The notes beneath the pieces were generated by a model, which was not told the DNA's origin, did no database searches, and saw only the letters and a list, made by a program, of their open reading frames with translations. Shown here piece by piece: positions 13,276 through 23,463 of a stretch of DNA of 64,000 nucleotides (the stretch's first letter is position 1; every line of letters begins with the position of its first letter). The translations under genes were made by a program, and so were the position numbers. Location: positions 1-64,000 of the forward strand of contig NZ_BJYY01000021.1 in assembly GCF_007991755.1 (NCBI RefSeq), written 5' to 3'. The DNA comes from Cellulomonas aerilata (GTDB lineage: Bacteria; Actinomycetota; Actinomycetes; Actinomycetales; Cellulomonadaceae).

Positions 13276-13979
13276 CGACCACCGATCCCCTGGGCGGCGC
13301 CGCGACGCCGTCCGCCACCACCCGCACGACCCCGCTGCGGGTCGAGATTTGGTCCGACGTCGCGTGCCCGTGGTGCTACATCGGGCGGCGACGGTTCGCG
13401 GCCGCCCTGGCGGACTTCCCGCACCGCGACCGCGTCCACGTCCGCTGGCGCAGCTACCAGCTGTCCCCCGAGGCGCCGGTCGGCTCGCCGCTGTCCGAGG
13501 CGCAGATGCTCGCGGACATGAAGGGCCTGCCGCTGGACGCCGTGCACGACATGTTCGCGCACGTCACCGAGGTCGCCGCGAGCGTCGGGCTCACGTACCG
13601 GTTCGACACGGTCCGGCCGGCGAACACCTTCGACGCGCACCGCCTGATCCACCTCGCCCGCCGCCGCGACCCCGACCTGGCCGACGCCGTCGTCGAGGCG
13701 CTCATGAGCGCGCACTTCGAGCAGGGGCTGGCGGTGGACGACCGCGAGGTCCTGGTCGCCATCGGCGCCGGCGCCGGCCTGGACCCGGGCGACGTGCGCA
13801 GCGCGCTCGCCGGGGACGCCGCCGCCGACGACGTCCTGGCCGACCTGGAGGAGGGGCGCGCCGTCCGGGTGTCCGGGGTGCCGTTCTTCGTGCTGGACCG
13901 GCGGTTCGGGGTGTCCGGCGCGCAGCCGACCGAGCTCTTCGCGCAGGCGCTGCAGCGCGCGTGGGACGCGGGCCGGTGA
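13272..13979 (+). CDS. DsbA-family oxidoreductase (FrnE-like)
   Basis: Thioredoxin-fold protein of the FrnE/2-hydroxychromene-2-carboxylate isomerase-like group. EIWSDVACPWCYIG gives a CPWC redox motif close to the N-terminus. A helical insert follows, and the cis-proline loop lies in VSGVPFFVLDRRFGVSGAQP. No signal peptide is visible, so it should act in the cytoplasm. The GTG overlaps the oxidoreductase stop as GTGA, and the next gene overlaps in turn. A role in disulfide or oxidative stress chemistry is likely; an isomerase activity cannot be excluded. Confidence 0.87.
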   Translation: MTTTDPLGGAATPSATTRTTPLRVEIWSDVACPWCYIGRRRFAAALADFPHRDRVHVRWRSYQLSPEAPVGSPLSEAQMLADMKGLPLDAVHDMFAHVTEVAASVGLTYRFDTVRPANTFDAHRLIHLARRRDPDLADAVVEALMSAHFEQGLAVDDREVLVAIGAGAGLDPGDVRSALAGDAAADDVLADLEEGRAVRVSGVPFFVLDRRFGVSGAQPTELFAQALQRAWDAGR

Positions 13980-14524
13980 CCGTCACCTCCGCCGCGCTCC
14001 CGCGACCCATCGCGCCGGCCGACGTCCCGGCGCTCGCGCACCTCAACGACGCCGCCGTCCCGGCCGTCAACGAGCTCGGCGCCGCCGGCCTGGCCGCGCA
14101 CGTGCCCGGGTGCGACGTGGCTCTCGTCGTGCCCGACGACGACGGCGCGCCGCTGGCCTTCGTGCTCGCCGTCGCGCCCGGCGCCGGCTACGCGAGCGAG
14201 AACTACCGGTGGTTCTCCGAGCACCGGCCGGGGTCGCTGTACGTCGACCGGATCGTCGTCGCGCCGCACGCCCACGGCCGGGGTCTGGGCCGCACGCTCT
14301 ACGCGGCGGTGGCCGGCCGCGCGCACGAGCTGGGCCTGGGAGAGATCACCTGCGAGGTCAACCTCGAGCCGCCGAACTCCCAGTCGCTCGCGTTCCACGC
14401 CCGGCTCGGCTTCCGGCAGGTGGGTGAGCAGGTCACCAAGGGCGGTGCGGTCCGGGTGGCCCTGCTGGCGCGGACGCTCGACGGTGGCCATGCGGGCGAG
14501 CAGGTCCGCGCGCTCACCGCGTGA
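13976..14524 (+). CDS. GNAT-family N-acetyltransferase
   Basis: Acetyl-CoA-dependent acyltransferase with unknown acceptor. The acetyl-CoA-binding motif A is seen in VDRIVVAPHAHGRGLGRTLYAAV (Q/RxxGxG type), and motif B in EVNLEPPNSQSLAFHARLGF. The 182-residue length is normal. The GTG overlaps the stop of the DsbA-like gene. It ends the operon and faces the SDR gene, with 57 nt between their convergent stops. Confidence 0.85.
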   Translation: MTVTSAALPRPIAPADVPALAHLNDAAVPAVNELGAAGLAAHVPGCDVALVVPDDDGAPLAFVLAVAPGAGYASENYRWFSEHRPGSLYVDRIVVAPHAHGRGLGRTLYAAVAGRAHELGLGEITCEVNLEPPNSQSLAFHARLGFRQVGEQVTKGGAVRVALLARTLDGGHAGEQVRALTA

Positions 14525-14581
14525 CCGCCGACCGAGGGGCCGCCGGCGCCTCAGCCGCCCGCGATTGGTACCACCGGCGCC

Positions 14582-15556
14582 TCAGCCGCCGGCGGTCGGC
14601 CCCACCGGCGGCAGGTCGGGGTAGGTGACACCCGTGAGCCGCTCGCTGAGCGACCACAGGCCCCGCGCGGTCACGTCGTCCGTCGCCCGGTCCGAGCGGC
14701 CCACCCGCGTCGGGGCGCCGCGCTGCTCGAAGCGGCCGTCCGGGCCGAAGTACTCCCCGCCGCGCACGTCGGGCATGGTCGCGGCGTAGAGGGAGGGCAG
14801 GGCGCCGTCCGCGTCGGACTGCTCGACGGCGTGCCCGAGCGACGTGTACAGGGCGGCCAGCGGCTTCGGCAGCCCCGCGACGAAGGGCGCGCTGAGGTTC
14901 GAGGAGGCCAGACCGGGATGCGCGGCCACGGCCACGACCGGGTCGCCGTGGGCACGCAGGCGCCGGTCCAGCTCGCGCGCGAACAGCAGGTTCGCGAGCT
15001 TGCTCTGGCCGTACGCGCGCCACGGACGGTACGGGCGGCGCTCCCAGCCGAGGTCCTCCAGGTCGATCCGCCCCATCCGGTGCCCGGCGGAGGACACCAC
15101 GACGACGCGGGCGTCCGGCGACCGGCGCAGCGCCGGCAGGAGCCGGCCGACCAGGGCGAAGTGCCCGAGGTGGTTGGTGCCGATCTGCGTCTCGAAGCCG
15201 TCCCGGGTCGTGCCGCGCGGCACCGCCATGACGCCCGCGTTGCACACGAGCACGTCGAGCGGCGCCTCGCCCCAGTCGTCGGCGAACCGCGCGACGGACG
15301 CCAGGTCGGCGAGGTCGAGCAGCTGCAGCTCGGCGTCCTTCCCGGTCTCCGCGCGCAGCGTCGCCCGTGCCGCCTCCCCGCGGCCGGCGTCGCGGCACGC
15401 CAGCACGACGGAGGCGCCGTGCGCCGCCAGGCCGATCGCGGTCTGCAGCCCGAGGCCGCTGTTCGCGCCGGTGACGACGGCGCGGCGGCCGTCCAGGTCC
15501 GGGATGTCGTCGGCGGACCATCGTGCGGCGGCGGTCGTGGGGGCCCGTGTCGGCAT
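14582..15556 (-). CDS. Short-chain dehydrogenase/reductase (retinol dehydrogenase-like)
   Basis: NAD(P)-dependent oxidoreductase of the classical SDR type. The cofactor motif TGANSGLG is at residues 29-36 and NAGVM marks the central beta strand. The catalytic set is Ser in VVSSAGHRMG with YGQSK. The C-terminal part (ATMPDVRGGEYFGPDG) is typical of the retinol dehydrogenase/WWOX-like subgroup common in actinobacteria. The natural substrate is unknown. It is a single-gene unit whose ATG is preceded by TAGGTT at 6 nt and no ribosome-binding site. Confidence 0.88.
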   Translation of the reverse strand: MPTRAPTTAAARWSADDIPDLDGRRAVVTGANSGLGLQTAIGLAAHGASVVLACRDAGRGEAARATLRAETGKDAELQLLDLADLASVARFADDWGEAPLDVLVCNAGVMAVPRGTTRDGFETQIGTNHLGHFALVGRLLPALRRSPDARVVVVSSAGHRMGRIDLEDLGWERRPYRPWRAYGQSKLANLLFARELDRRLRAHGDPVVAVAAHPGLASSNLSAPFVAGLPKPLAALYTSLGHAVEQSDADGALPSLYAATMPDVRGGEYFGPDGRFEQRGAPTRVGRSDRATDDVTARGLWSLSERLTGVTYPDLPPVGPTAGG

Positions 15557-15562
15557 GCGCCC

Positions 15563-15568
15563 AACCTA
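15563..15568 (-). promoter_or_regulatory. SDR gene -10 element (leaderless geometry)
   Basis: TAGGTT on the minus strand lies 6 nt before the ATG at 15556. No Shine-Dalgarno is present between them. Confidence 0.5.
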
Positions 15569-15650
15569 ACCGGAGCCGGCGCACGCCACCCCGCGTGGTC
15601 GCGCGCCGGCCTCGCGGCTGCTCCCCCGCCGCCGCACCGCACTGCGGGGG

Positions 15651-18259
15651 TCAGGCCCCGCGCAGCACCGCCCCGACCCGCCGTCCGGCCTCGGCGACCG
15701 CGGCCTCCCGGACGGCCGCGGCGTCGGCGGCGGTGAGCGTGCGGTCGGCGGCGCGCAGGCGCAGCGAGAACGCGAGCGACTTCTTGCCCTCGCCGACCTG
15801 CGGGCCGGTGAACACGTCGAAGACCCGCAGCTCCTCCAGCAGGTCCCCGGCACCGTCGCGGACGGCGGCCATGAGGTCCCCGGCGGGCACGTCGGCGTCC
15901 ACCACGAACGCGAGGTCCTCCTTGGCGACCGGGAACGTCGAGACCGGCGTCGCCTGCAGCGGCTCGCCGGGGGCCGCGGCGAGCAGGACGTCGAGGTCCA
16001 GCTCGAACGCCACCGAGCGGGCCGGCAGGTCGAGGCGGGCCAGCACCTCCGGGTGCAGCTCGCCGGCGTGACCGACCAGCGTGCCGTCCGCGAGCTCCAG
16101 CCGGGCGGTCCGGCCCGGGTGCCACGGCGCGTGGCCGCTGTCGGCCCGGGCCTGGACCTCGACCCCCACCGTGGCGGCGACCAGCCGGACGGCGGCGATG
16201 GCGTCGCCGTGGTCGGCGCGCCGCCCCGGTCCCCACCAGCCGGCGCGCTCGCGGGCACCGGCGAGGAAGCCGGCGACCCGCCGCGGCTGGGGCGGCACGG
16301 CGGCGGCCAGGCGCGCGAGGTCCTCGTCGGACGGCCGGACCGCGCCGGGGAGCTGCGGCGCCGGCGGGGCGTCCGGCAGCGGCCGGGTGACCAGGCCGAT
16401 CTCGTACAGCGCCAGGTCGGTCGCCCCACGCCCGACGTTGCGCCGGGCCGTCTCCAGCAGCGTGGTCAGCAGGTTGGTCCGCATCTCCGGCTGGGTGTCC
16501 GCCAGCGGGTTGGCCAGCCGCAGCGCACGGCGCCGGTCGTCGTCCGCGGGCAGGCCGAGCGCGTCGTGCTGCTCGGCGCCGACGAACGGGTAGGACAGCG
16601 TCTGGGTCCAGCCGTCCCCGGCCAGGGCCCGGGCGACCGCGCGGCGGGCCAGCTGGCCTTCGGTCAGCCCGCGTCCCGCCGGTGCGGCCGGCAGGACGGA
16701 GGGGATCGCGTCGTACCCGCGCAGCCGCGCGACCTCCTCGACCAGGTCGACGGGCACCTGCAGGTCCGGACGCCAGCTCGGGACCGTGACCTCGAGCGTC
16801 CCGCCGGAGCCGGCACCGGCACCGGCGCCGTCGGCCCCGTCGCCGGACGCCACCGTGCACCCGATGGTGCGCAGCGTCTCGGCCACCTCGTCCGCGGTGT
16901 ACGGCACGCCGACCAGGCGGGCCGGCAGGTCCACCGGGAGCGTGAGCGTCCGGGCGGGCCCGGTGCGGTCGACGTCGGTGACCGCGTCGTCGACGGTCCC
17001 GCCGCCGTGCTCGACCAGCAGCGCCGCGGCGCGCGCCACCGCGACCCGGGCGAGCTGCGGGTCCACCCCGCGCTCGAACCGCTTGGCGGCCTCGCTGGGC
17101 AGCCGGTGCCGCCGGGCCGTCCGCGCGACGGACACCGGGTCGAAGTGCGCCGCCTCGAGCAGCAGGTCGGTCGTGCCCGCGCTCACCTCGGTCTCGGCGC
17201 CGCCCATGACCCCGGCCAGTCCCAGCACCCGGGCGCCGGCGGCGCCGTGCGGGCTGTCGGTGATGACGAGGTCCTCCGGGTGCAGCGTCCGCGCGACGGC
17301 GTCCAGCGTGGTCAGCGCGTCGTCGGGGCGCGCGCGGCGCACGACGACCGGCTCGGCCAGCTGGGCGAGGTCGTAAGCGTGCAGCGGCTGACCCAGGTCG
17401 AGCATCACGTAGTTGGTCACGTCGACCGCGAGCGAGATCGGGCGCATGCCGGCCTGGGTGAGCCGGCGCTGCATCCACGTCGGGGACGGGCCCGACGCCG
17501 CGACCCCGCGCACGACCTGCGCCACGAACCGGTTGCACCCGGCGGCCCCGTCGACCGGGGCGTCGTCGGCGATCTCCACGGCGACGCCCCCGCCCGCGGG
17601 CCGCGACACGGCGGCGGGATCGGTCACCACGCCCGGCAGGCCGGCGTCGGTGTACGCCGCGCCGGTGGAGTGCCCGTACTCGCGCGCCACGCCGCGCATC
17701 GCGAAGCAGTAGCCGCGGTCCGGGGTCACGTTGATCTCGAGGACCTCCTCGCCGAGCCCGAGCAGCTCGCGGGCGTCGGTCCCCGGCTCGGCGTCCAGGC
17801 CGAGGCGCGAGATGACGATGATGCCGTCGTGGTCCTCGCCGAGGCCCAGCTCGCGGGCGGAGCAGATCATCCCGTCGGACACGTGCCCGTAGGTCTTGCG
17901 GGACGCGATGGGGAACGGTCCGGGCAGCACGGCCCCGGGCAGCGCCACGACGACGCGGTGGCCGACCTCGAAGTTGTGCGCGCCGCACACGATGCCCCGC
18001 GGGGCGAACGTGCCGTCCTCGCGCGGCTCGCCGTAGGTCCCGACGTCGACCCGGCACCAGTTGATCGTCTTGCCGTTCTTCTGCGGCTCCGGGGTCAGCT
18101 CCACGACCTCGCCGATCACCAGCGGGCCGCTGACGGCGGCCGGGTGGATCGCCTCCTCCTCCAGCCCGACGCGCACCAGGTCGGCGGCGACGGACTCGGC
18201 GGTGGCGCCGGCGGGCAGCGCGACGTGCTCGGCGAGCCAGGACAGCGGGATGCGGGGCA

Positions 18260-18260
<1 letters not shown>
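15651..18260 (-). CDS. pheT: Phenylalanine--tRNA ligase beta subunit
   Basis: Partner of PheS in the alpha2-beta2 enzyme that charges tRNA-Phe. The 869-residue product shows the expected order. It begins with an N-terminal EMAP-like tRNA-binding domain (VIGEVVELTPEPQKNGKTINWCRVDVG region, about 40-150). The B3/B4 editing domain follows. Next come the B5 DNA-binding-like fold and the catalytic-like core, with EEVARLRGYDAIP. A C-terminal FDX-ACB anticodon-binding domain starts near STFPVAKEDLAFVVD. The ATG shares one base with the pheS stop (TGATG). Length and domains are complete. Confidence 0.97.
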
Positions 18261-19357
<1,097 letters not shown>

Positions 19358-19536
19358 TCAGGGGCCAGCTCACCGGCCGTTCGAGCGTGCCTGGGCGAGC
19401 GGCCGGTGCGATCCGCCGGTGCGGAGCGGTGCGAGCAGCAGGGTCGAGCGGCCCGCGGCCTGGTGAGTCTAGGGCGCGGCCGCCGTTGGGCCCGCCCACA
19501 TTTCGCCGGGTGGCGGACGACCACCGGCGTCGACCT

Positions 19537-19554
19537 CCCCCCGTCGCAGGGGGG
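19537..19554 (-). terminator. C6/G6 hairpin between thpR and pheS
   Basis: Six C and six G residues flank a 6-nt loop (GTCGCA). No U-run follows, so termination is uncertain. It could equally be a structural element of the pheST leader. Confidence 0.35.
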
Positions 19555-19638
19555 CGTCGGCACGGGCGAGCGGAGGGACGCCGACCCGGACCGGCTGCCG
19601 GTGCCGACAGGGCGACGTGCCCGCGCACTCGGACCGTC

Positions 19639-19673
19639 CGGGCCCGGCCGCCTCCGCCGGCGCCCCGGGCCCG
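19639..19673 (-). terminator. Hairpin just after thpR
   Basis: A perfect 9-bp stem (CGGGCCCGG with CCGGGCCCG) and a 17-nt loop start 9 nt after the thpR stop. The position suits a terminator for the SpoU methylase-thpR unit. There is no U-tract, which is common for actinobacterial hairpin terminators. Confidence 0.5.
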
Positions 19674-19681
19674 CGCACCCC

Positions 19682-20320
19682 TCAGGCGGTCGTGCTCTCA
19701 GTCAGGGGGAACGTCTGGACGGTCGTGTAGGCCGGTCCCCCGCCGCGGCCCTCACCCGGGCGGGACTCGACCAGGGCGAAGTCCTCGACCGTCCACAGCG
19801 GTCCCCCGTAGACGGCCAGGGCGTGCGCGAGGGACGCGACCCGGTCCGGGCCGGAGCCCCCGGCCTCACCGCGGCGCCGGTGCGGACCGGAGCGGCCGCG
19901 TGCCTGGCTGCGGACGCGGGCCACGGTCAGGTGCGCGCGGGACCGGACCCGGCCGTCCTGCCGGCCGGTGACCTCGCCGCCGAGGTCGACGCTCCGCGCG
20001 GTGAGCGCGGCCATCGCCTCGACGTCGCCGCCGACGCCGATCCAGAACACCCGCCGGTCGAACACCCCGGCACCGCGCAGCTGCAGGTCGAAAGGCTCGT
20101 GCCCGGCGGCGACCGCGGCCAGCCCGCCGGCCAGGTCCTGCGCGGCCCCGGCGGGGACCTCGCCGTAGAAGGCGAGCGTCAGGTGACGGTCCTCGGGGGG
20201 CGCCCAGCGCAGGGGGCCCACCGCGCCGGACTCCTCACCGGGCCCCCGGACGGCGGCCAGGGCGTGCTCGACGTGGTCCAGCACGCGCGGGGGCGGCAGC
20301 ACCGCGGCGAACAACCGCAC
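19682..20320 (-). CDS. thpR: RNA 2',3'-cyclic phosphodiesterase (2H family)
   Basis: Member of the 2H phosphoesterase family formerly called 2'-5' RNA ligase. Both catalytic HxT motifs are present: HLTLAF near residue 46 and HLTVARV in the second half. The loop between the second motif and the last strands is enlarged with Arg/Gly-rich sequence (RSQARGRSGPHRRRGEAGG), longer than in typical members. The gene starts with GTG, 28 nt after the stop of the upstream SpoU methylase gene, suggesting a two-gene RNA-processing unit. Confidence 0.85.
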   Translation of the reverse strand: MRLFAAVLPPPRVLDHVEHALAAVRGPGEESGAVGPLRWAPPEDRHLTLAFYGEVPAGAAQDLAGGLAAVAAGHEPFDLQLRGAGVFDRRVFWIGVGGDVEAMAALTARSVDLGGEVTGRQDGRVRSRAHLTVARVRSQARGRSGPHRRRGEAGGSGPDRVASLAHALAVYGGPLWTVEDFALVESRPGEGRGGGPAYTTVQTFPLTESTTA

Positions 20321-20348
20321 CCCGGGCCTCCTCCGCCGCCGGCGGTCC

Positions 20349-21191
20349 TCAGCGCTGGGCGCGCGAGGACGCGTACAGGCACACCGTCGCAGCGGTCGCC
20401 AGGTTCAGCGACTCGGCCCGGCCGCGGATGGGGACGCGCACGACGGCGTCGGCCAGCGCGCGGTCCTCCTCGGGCAGGCCCCACGCCTCGTTGCCGAAGA
20501 CCCACGCCGTGGGTCGGGTCAGGTCCGGCACGCCGGCTCGCGCCGGGCGCCCGACCGCGTCGAGCAGGTCGTCGAGGTCGTGCTCACCGGAGCCGTCCGC
20601 GGCCAGCACCGCCAGTCCCGCGGCACGCAGCGCGGCGGTCACCTCGGCCAGGGGCGCACCGGCGGTGACGGGCAGGTGGAACAGCGACCCGGCCGTGGAC
20701 CGGACGACCTTGGGGTTGTGCACGTCGACGCTCTCGGCGGTCAGGACGACGGCGTCGGCCCCGGCCGCGTCCGCCGCGCGGACGACCGTCCCGGCGTTGC
20801 CGGGGTCACGCACGCGGACGAGCACCGCGACCAGGCGGGGCGACGACGCGATCACCGACGCCAGCCCGACGTCGTGCGTCTCGGCGACGGCGAGCACGCC
20901 CTGCGCGTCCGGGCTCATGGCCGCCACGACCTCGTCGGTCGCGACGTGCACGCGCAGGCGCGCCGCGGCGGCGTCGTGGAGGATCTCGGCGTACCGGTCG
21001 GCACCAAACGGGGTGACGTACACGTCCCGGACCCGGCCCGGCGCCTCCCGGACCACCTCGCGGACCGACTGCGGTCCCTCGACGAGGAACCGCCCGGCCC
21101 GCAGACGCACCGAACGCCCGGACAGGGCCCGGACCGCCTTCACCCGCTCGGAGCGGGGGTTGGTCAGCTCGGGCCCGGCCGGCGACGTCAC
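20349..21191 (-). CDS. SpoU/TrmH-family RNA 2'-O-methyltransferase
   Basis: SAM-dependent ribose methylase of the SPOUT superfamily. An N-terminal RNA-substrate-binding domain (FLVEGPQSVREVV) leads into the trefoil-knot domain. All three SpoU motifs are seen: RVRDPGNAGTVVRAADAAG, WVFGNEAWGL and IPIRGRAESLNLATAA-like VPIRGRAESLNLATAA. It most resembles the actinobacterial TsnR/RlmB-like enzymes acting on rRNA; the target nucleotide is unknown. It lies directly downstream of rplT, as in many actinobacteria. Confidence 0.9.
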   Translation of the reverse strand: MTSPAGPELTNPRSERVKAVRALSGRSVRLRAGRFLVEGPQSVREVVREAPGRVRDVYVTPFGADRYAEILHDAAAARLRVHVATDEVVAAMSPDAQGVLAVAETHDVGLASVIASSPRLVAVLVRVRDPGNAGTVVRAADAAGADAVVLTAESVDVHNPKVVRSTAGSLFHLPVTAGAPLAEVTAALRAAGLAVLAADGSGEHDLDDLLDAVGRPARAGVPDLTRPTAWVFGNEAWGLPEEDRALADAVVRVPIRGRAESLNLATAATVCLYASSRAQR

Positions 21192-21244
21192 AGAGGGTCT
21201 ACCGGTGTCCGGGCGTTCGTGGTCTCGTGCGCGAGCGGGGATGC

Positions 21245-21631
21245 TCAGGCCGCGGCGACGGGCGCGTTGACGTCCTCGGGCAGGGCGTTCTTCGCCACCT
21301 GCACGAGCGTGTTGAACGACGCGATGTCGTTGACGGCCATGTCGGCCAGGACGCGGCGGTCGACCTCCACACCCGCGGCCTTGAGGCCCTGGATGAGGCG
21401 GTTGTACGTCAGGCCCTGCGCGCGCGAGGCCGCGTTGATCCGCTGGATCCAGAGCTTGCGGAAGTCTCCCTTGCGCGCCTTGCGGTCACGGTAGGAGTAG
21501 ACGAGGGAGTGGGTGACCTGCTCCTTCGCCTTGCGGTACAGGCGCGAGCGCTGGCCGCGGTAGCCGCTGGCGCGCTCGAGAACTTCGCGACGCTTCTTGT
21601 GGGCGTTGACCGCCCGCTTCACGCGTGCCAC
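21245..21631 (-). CDS. rplT: Ribosomal protein bL20
   Basis: Early-assembly protein of the 50S subunit, binding 23S rRNA. The basic N-terminal extension ([27 protein letters not shown]) and the globular C-terminal half are intact over 128 residues. The GTG start has AAGGAG 7 nt upstream. It follows infC and rpmI in the universal infC-rpmI-rplT operon. The last 12 residues form a short acidic and alanine-rich tail. Confidence 0.98.
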   Translation of the reverse strand: MARVKRAVNAHKKRREVLERASGYRGQRSRLYRKAKEQVTHSLVYSYRDRKARKGDFRKLWIQRINAASRAQGLTYNRLIQGLKAAGVEVDRRVLADMAVNDIASFNTLVQVAKNALPEDVNAPVAAA

Positions 21632-21696
21632 GTGATGCTCCTTACGTTTCGGGTCCGGCTGACGTCAGACGACGGACGCGGGTGCGTCCGGTCGGC

Positions 21697-21891
21697 TCAC
21701 TTGCCGAGCATCTTCTTGATCTTGGGGGCGTCGGCGGGTGCGACCACGAGGTCACCGGCGAGACGACGCGTGCGGCGGCTCGACTTGTGCTCGAACAGGT
21801 GACGGGCGCCCGCCTGCTCGCGCATGACCTTGCCGCTCCCGGTGATCCGGAAGCGCTTCTTGGCACCGGAGTGCGTCTTGTTCTTCGGCAT
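21697..21891 (-). CDS. rpmI: Ribosomal protein bL35
   Basis: Small basic 50S protein of 64 residues starting [14 protein letters not shown], the family signature. An upstream in-frame ATG nine codons earlier is rejected because AGAGGAGAA is correctly spaced for the shorter start and the extra residues are not conserved. Middle gene of infC-rpmI-rplT. Confidence 0.98.
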   Translation of the reverse strand: MPKNKTHSGAKKRFRITGSGKVMREQAGARHLFEHKSSRRTRRLAGDLVVAPADAPKIKKMLGK

Positions 21892-21993
21892 GGCTGCCGT
21901 TCTCTCCTCTGGTCGCATCGCGCGGACTTCACGCGACTGTCGTCGTGCGGCGGCCGGTGGGCCTCCGCGCAGTGCAGGGGTGTGCGGACGGGC

Positions 21994-23127
21994 TCAGTCC
22001 GACGACTCGGCGGACGGCGGACGCGGTGCCGCCGGCTTGGCAGGCCCCGGCCGGGCGGCCGGACGCGGGGTCGGCTTGCCGGCCACCGCGGGGGACGGCC
22101 GGGCCGGCACCGGGGTGGGCCGGGGCGCCGCGGGACGCGCAGCCTGCTCGCCGGGCGTCGCAGCGGGACGGGCCGTCGGTGCCGGACGCGCCGCCGGTGC
22201 CGCGGGGGTGGACGTCGTCGGACGCGGGGCCGGGGACGCCGGACGCGGGGCCGACGAGGCCGGACGCGGCGCGGACGACGCCGGACGGGGGGCCGAGGAC
22301 ACCGGGCGCGGCGCGGACGACGCCGGACGCGGGGCCGACGTCGCCGCCGGACGCGCCGCCGGGGCCGGTGCAGCCGCCGCGGGACGCGGGGCGGCGACCG
22401 GGGCCGTCGGAGCGGAGACCGTCGGGACCGGCACCGCCGGGGCGGACGCAGCCGGAGCCGAGACCGGGGCGGGGGCTGCGGCCGCGGGGGCGGCAGCAGG
22501 CGCGGGCGCCGTGGCGACGGCAGCGGTCGCCCCGGCAGGCACGCTCACGCGCTCCACCGGCTCCGGGGCCGGCTGCGAGTCGCGAGCGGCGCGCCGCAGC
22601 TCCTGCTTCTGCTCGGCCTTCTTCTTGGTCGGGCCGAGCACCATGATCATGTTGCGGCCGTCCTGCTTCGGCGAGCTCTCGATGAAGCCGAGCTCGGCGA
22701 CGTCGTCGGCGAGCCGCTGCAGCAGGCGGATGCCCATCTCCGGGCGCGACTGCTCGCGGCCACGGAACATGATCATGACCTTGACCTTGTCGCCGGCCTT
22801 GAGGAACCGCTCGACGTGGCCCTTCTTGGTGCCGTAGTCGTGCGGGTCGATCTTCAGCCGGAAACGGATCTCCTTGAGGACCGTGTTCGTCTGGTTGCGC
22901 CGGGCCTCGCGCGCCTTCATGTCGGCTTCGTACTTGAACTTGCCGAAGTCCATGAGCTTGCAGACGGGCGGGCGGGCGTCGGGGGCGACCTCGACCAGGT
23001 CGAGGTCCGACTCCTGCGCCAGACGCAGAGCGTCCTCCACGCGGACGATGCCGACCTGCTCCCCGTTGGGGCCGACGAGCCGGACCTCGGGGACGCGGAT
23101 CCGATCGTTGATGCGGGGCTCGCTGAT
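21994..23127 (-). CDS. infC: Translation initiation factor IF-3 with long Ala/Pro-rich C-terminal extension
   Basis: Prevents premature subunit joining and proofreads initiator tRNA on the 30S subunit. The normal IF3 body is complete in residues 1-180: [16 protein letters not shown], the [11 protein letters not shown] linker helix, and a C-domain with [19 protein letters not shown]. About 190 further residues are Ala/Pro/Arg-rich, including several SAPRPAS heptads, giving about 377 in total against a usual 170-210. The start shown is an ATC codon 6 nt after GAGGAG; an in-frame GTG at 23157 is possible but lacks a Shine-Dalgarno. AUU/AUC starts are known for IF3 and allow autoregulation. It heads infC-rpmI-rplT. 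Confidence 0.93.
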   Translation of the reverse strand: MSEPRINDRIRVPEVRLVGPNGEQVGIVRVEDALRLAQESDLDLVEVAPDARPPVCKLMDFGKFKYEADMKAREARRNQTNTVLKEIRFRLKIDPHDYGTKKGHVERFLKAGDKVKVMIMFRGREQSRPEMGIRLLQRLADDVAELGFIESSPKQDGRNMIMVLGPTKKKAEQKQELRRAARDSQPAPEPVERVSVPAGATAAVATAPAPAAAPAAAAPAPVSAPAASAPAVPVPTVSAPTAPVAAPRPAAAAPAPAARPAATSAPRPASSAPRPVSSAPRPASSAPRPASSAPRPASPAPRPTTSTPAAPAARPAPTARPAATPGEQAARPAAPRPTPVPARPSPAVAGKPTPRPAARPGPAKPAAPRPPSAESSD

Positions 23128-23403
23128 GTGGTGCTCCTCGTACTCGCAGTGGTCCACCGCGGGACGAGAAAGGCCCTCGTCCGTGGGCACAGGCGAGGGC
23201 CGATGGATCCGACGTCGCAGCGCGCTGGTGCGCAGCCACGACTCGAGTGCACGCCCCGCAGGACGGGACGCGCTCTCTCGGACCGGACCCGGCACCTGTC
23301 GTCCGTCAGGACAGTCGGCAGCGGGTGGGATCAGCTCCACTTGTGCACCGATGAGCCACGCCGCACGCGTGTGCGGGCACGGATCACCAGTTGGTCGGCG
23401 CCA
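23128..23403 (-). other. infC 5' leader
   Basis: About 275 nt without a supported gene lie between a likely promoter (TAGTCT, 23404-23409) and infC. It contains two mutually exclusive hairpins near its 3' end, described separately. An in-frame ATG at 23340 would extend IF3 by 71 residues, but that stretch is not IF3-like. Confidence 0.55.
23162..23201 (-). promoter_or_regulatory. Attenuator-like alternative hairpins in the infC leader
   Basis: Reading the minus strand, GGCCCTCG (23194-23201) pairs perfectly with CGAGGGCC (23172-23179), and the stem is followed at once by TTTCT, a terminator shape. The second strand also overlaps GGACGAG (23176-23182), which pairs with CTCGTCC (23162-23168). 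The two stems cannot form together. This is the usual layout of transcription attenuation, known for infC operons in other bacteria. Confidence 0.55.
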
Positions 23404-23409
23404 AGACTA
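23404..23409 (-). promoter_or_regulatory. Probable infC operon -10 element
   Basis: TAGTCT on the minus strand, placed for a start near 23397. No good -35 is seen. Inferred from the long leader and the divergent gene at 23464. Confidence 0.4.
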
Positions 23410-23463
23410 GCACCCCGGCCCCCCAGGGGAAGGTGACCGTGGTCGCAGTGAGAGGATCGGTGC

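Noticed and set aside
23128-23340. N-terminal extension of IF3 from an ATG at 23340
   Set aside because: The extra 71 residues are not IF3-like and overlap the attenuator hairpins. The GAGGAG before the ATC marks a better start.
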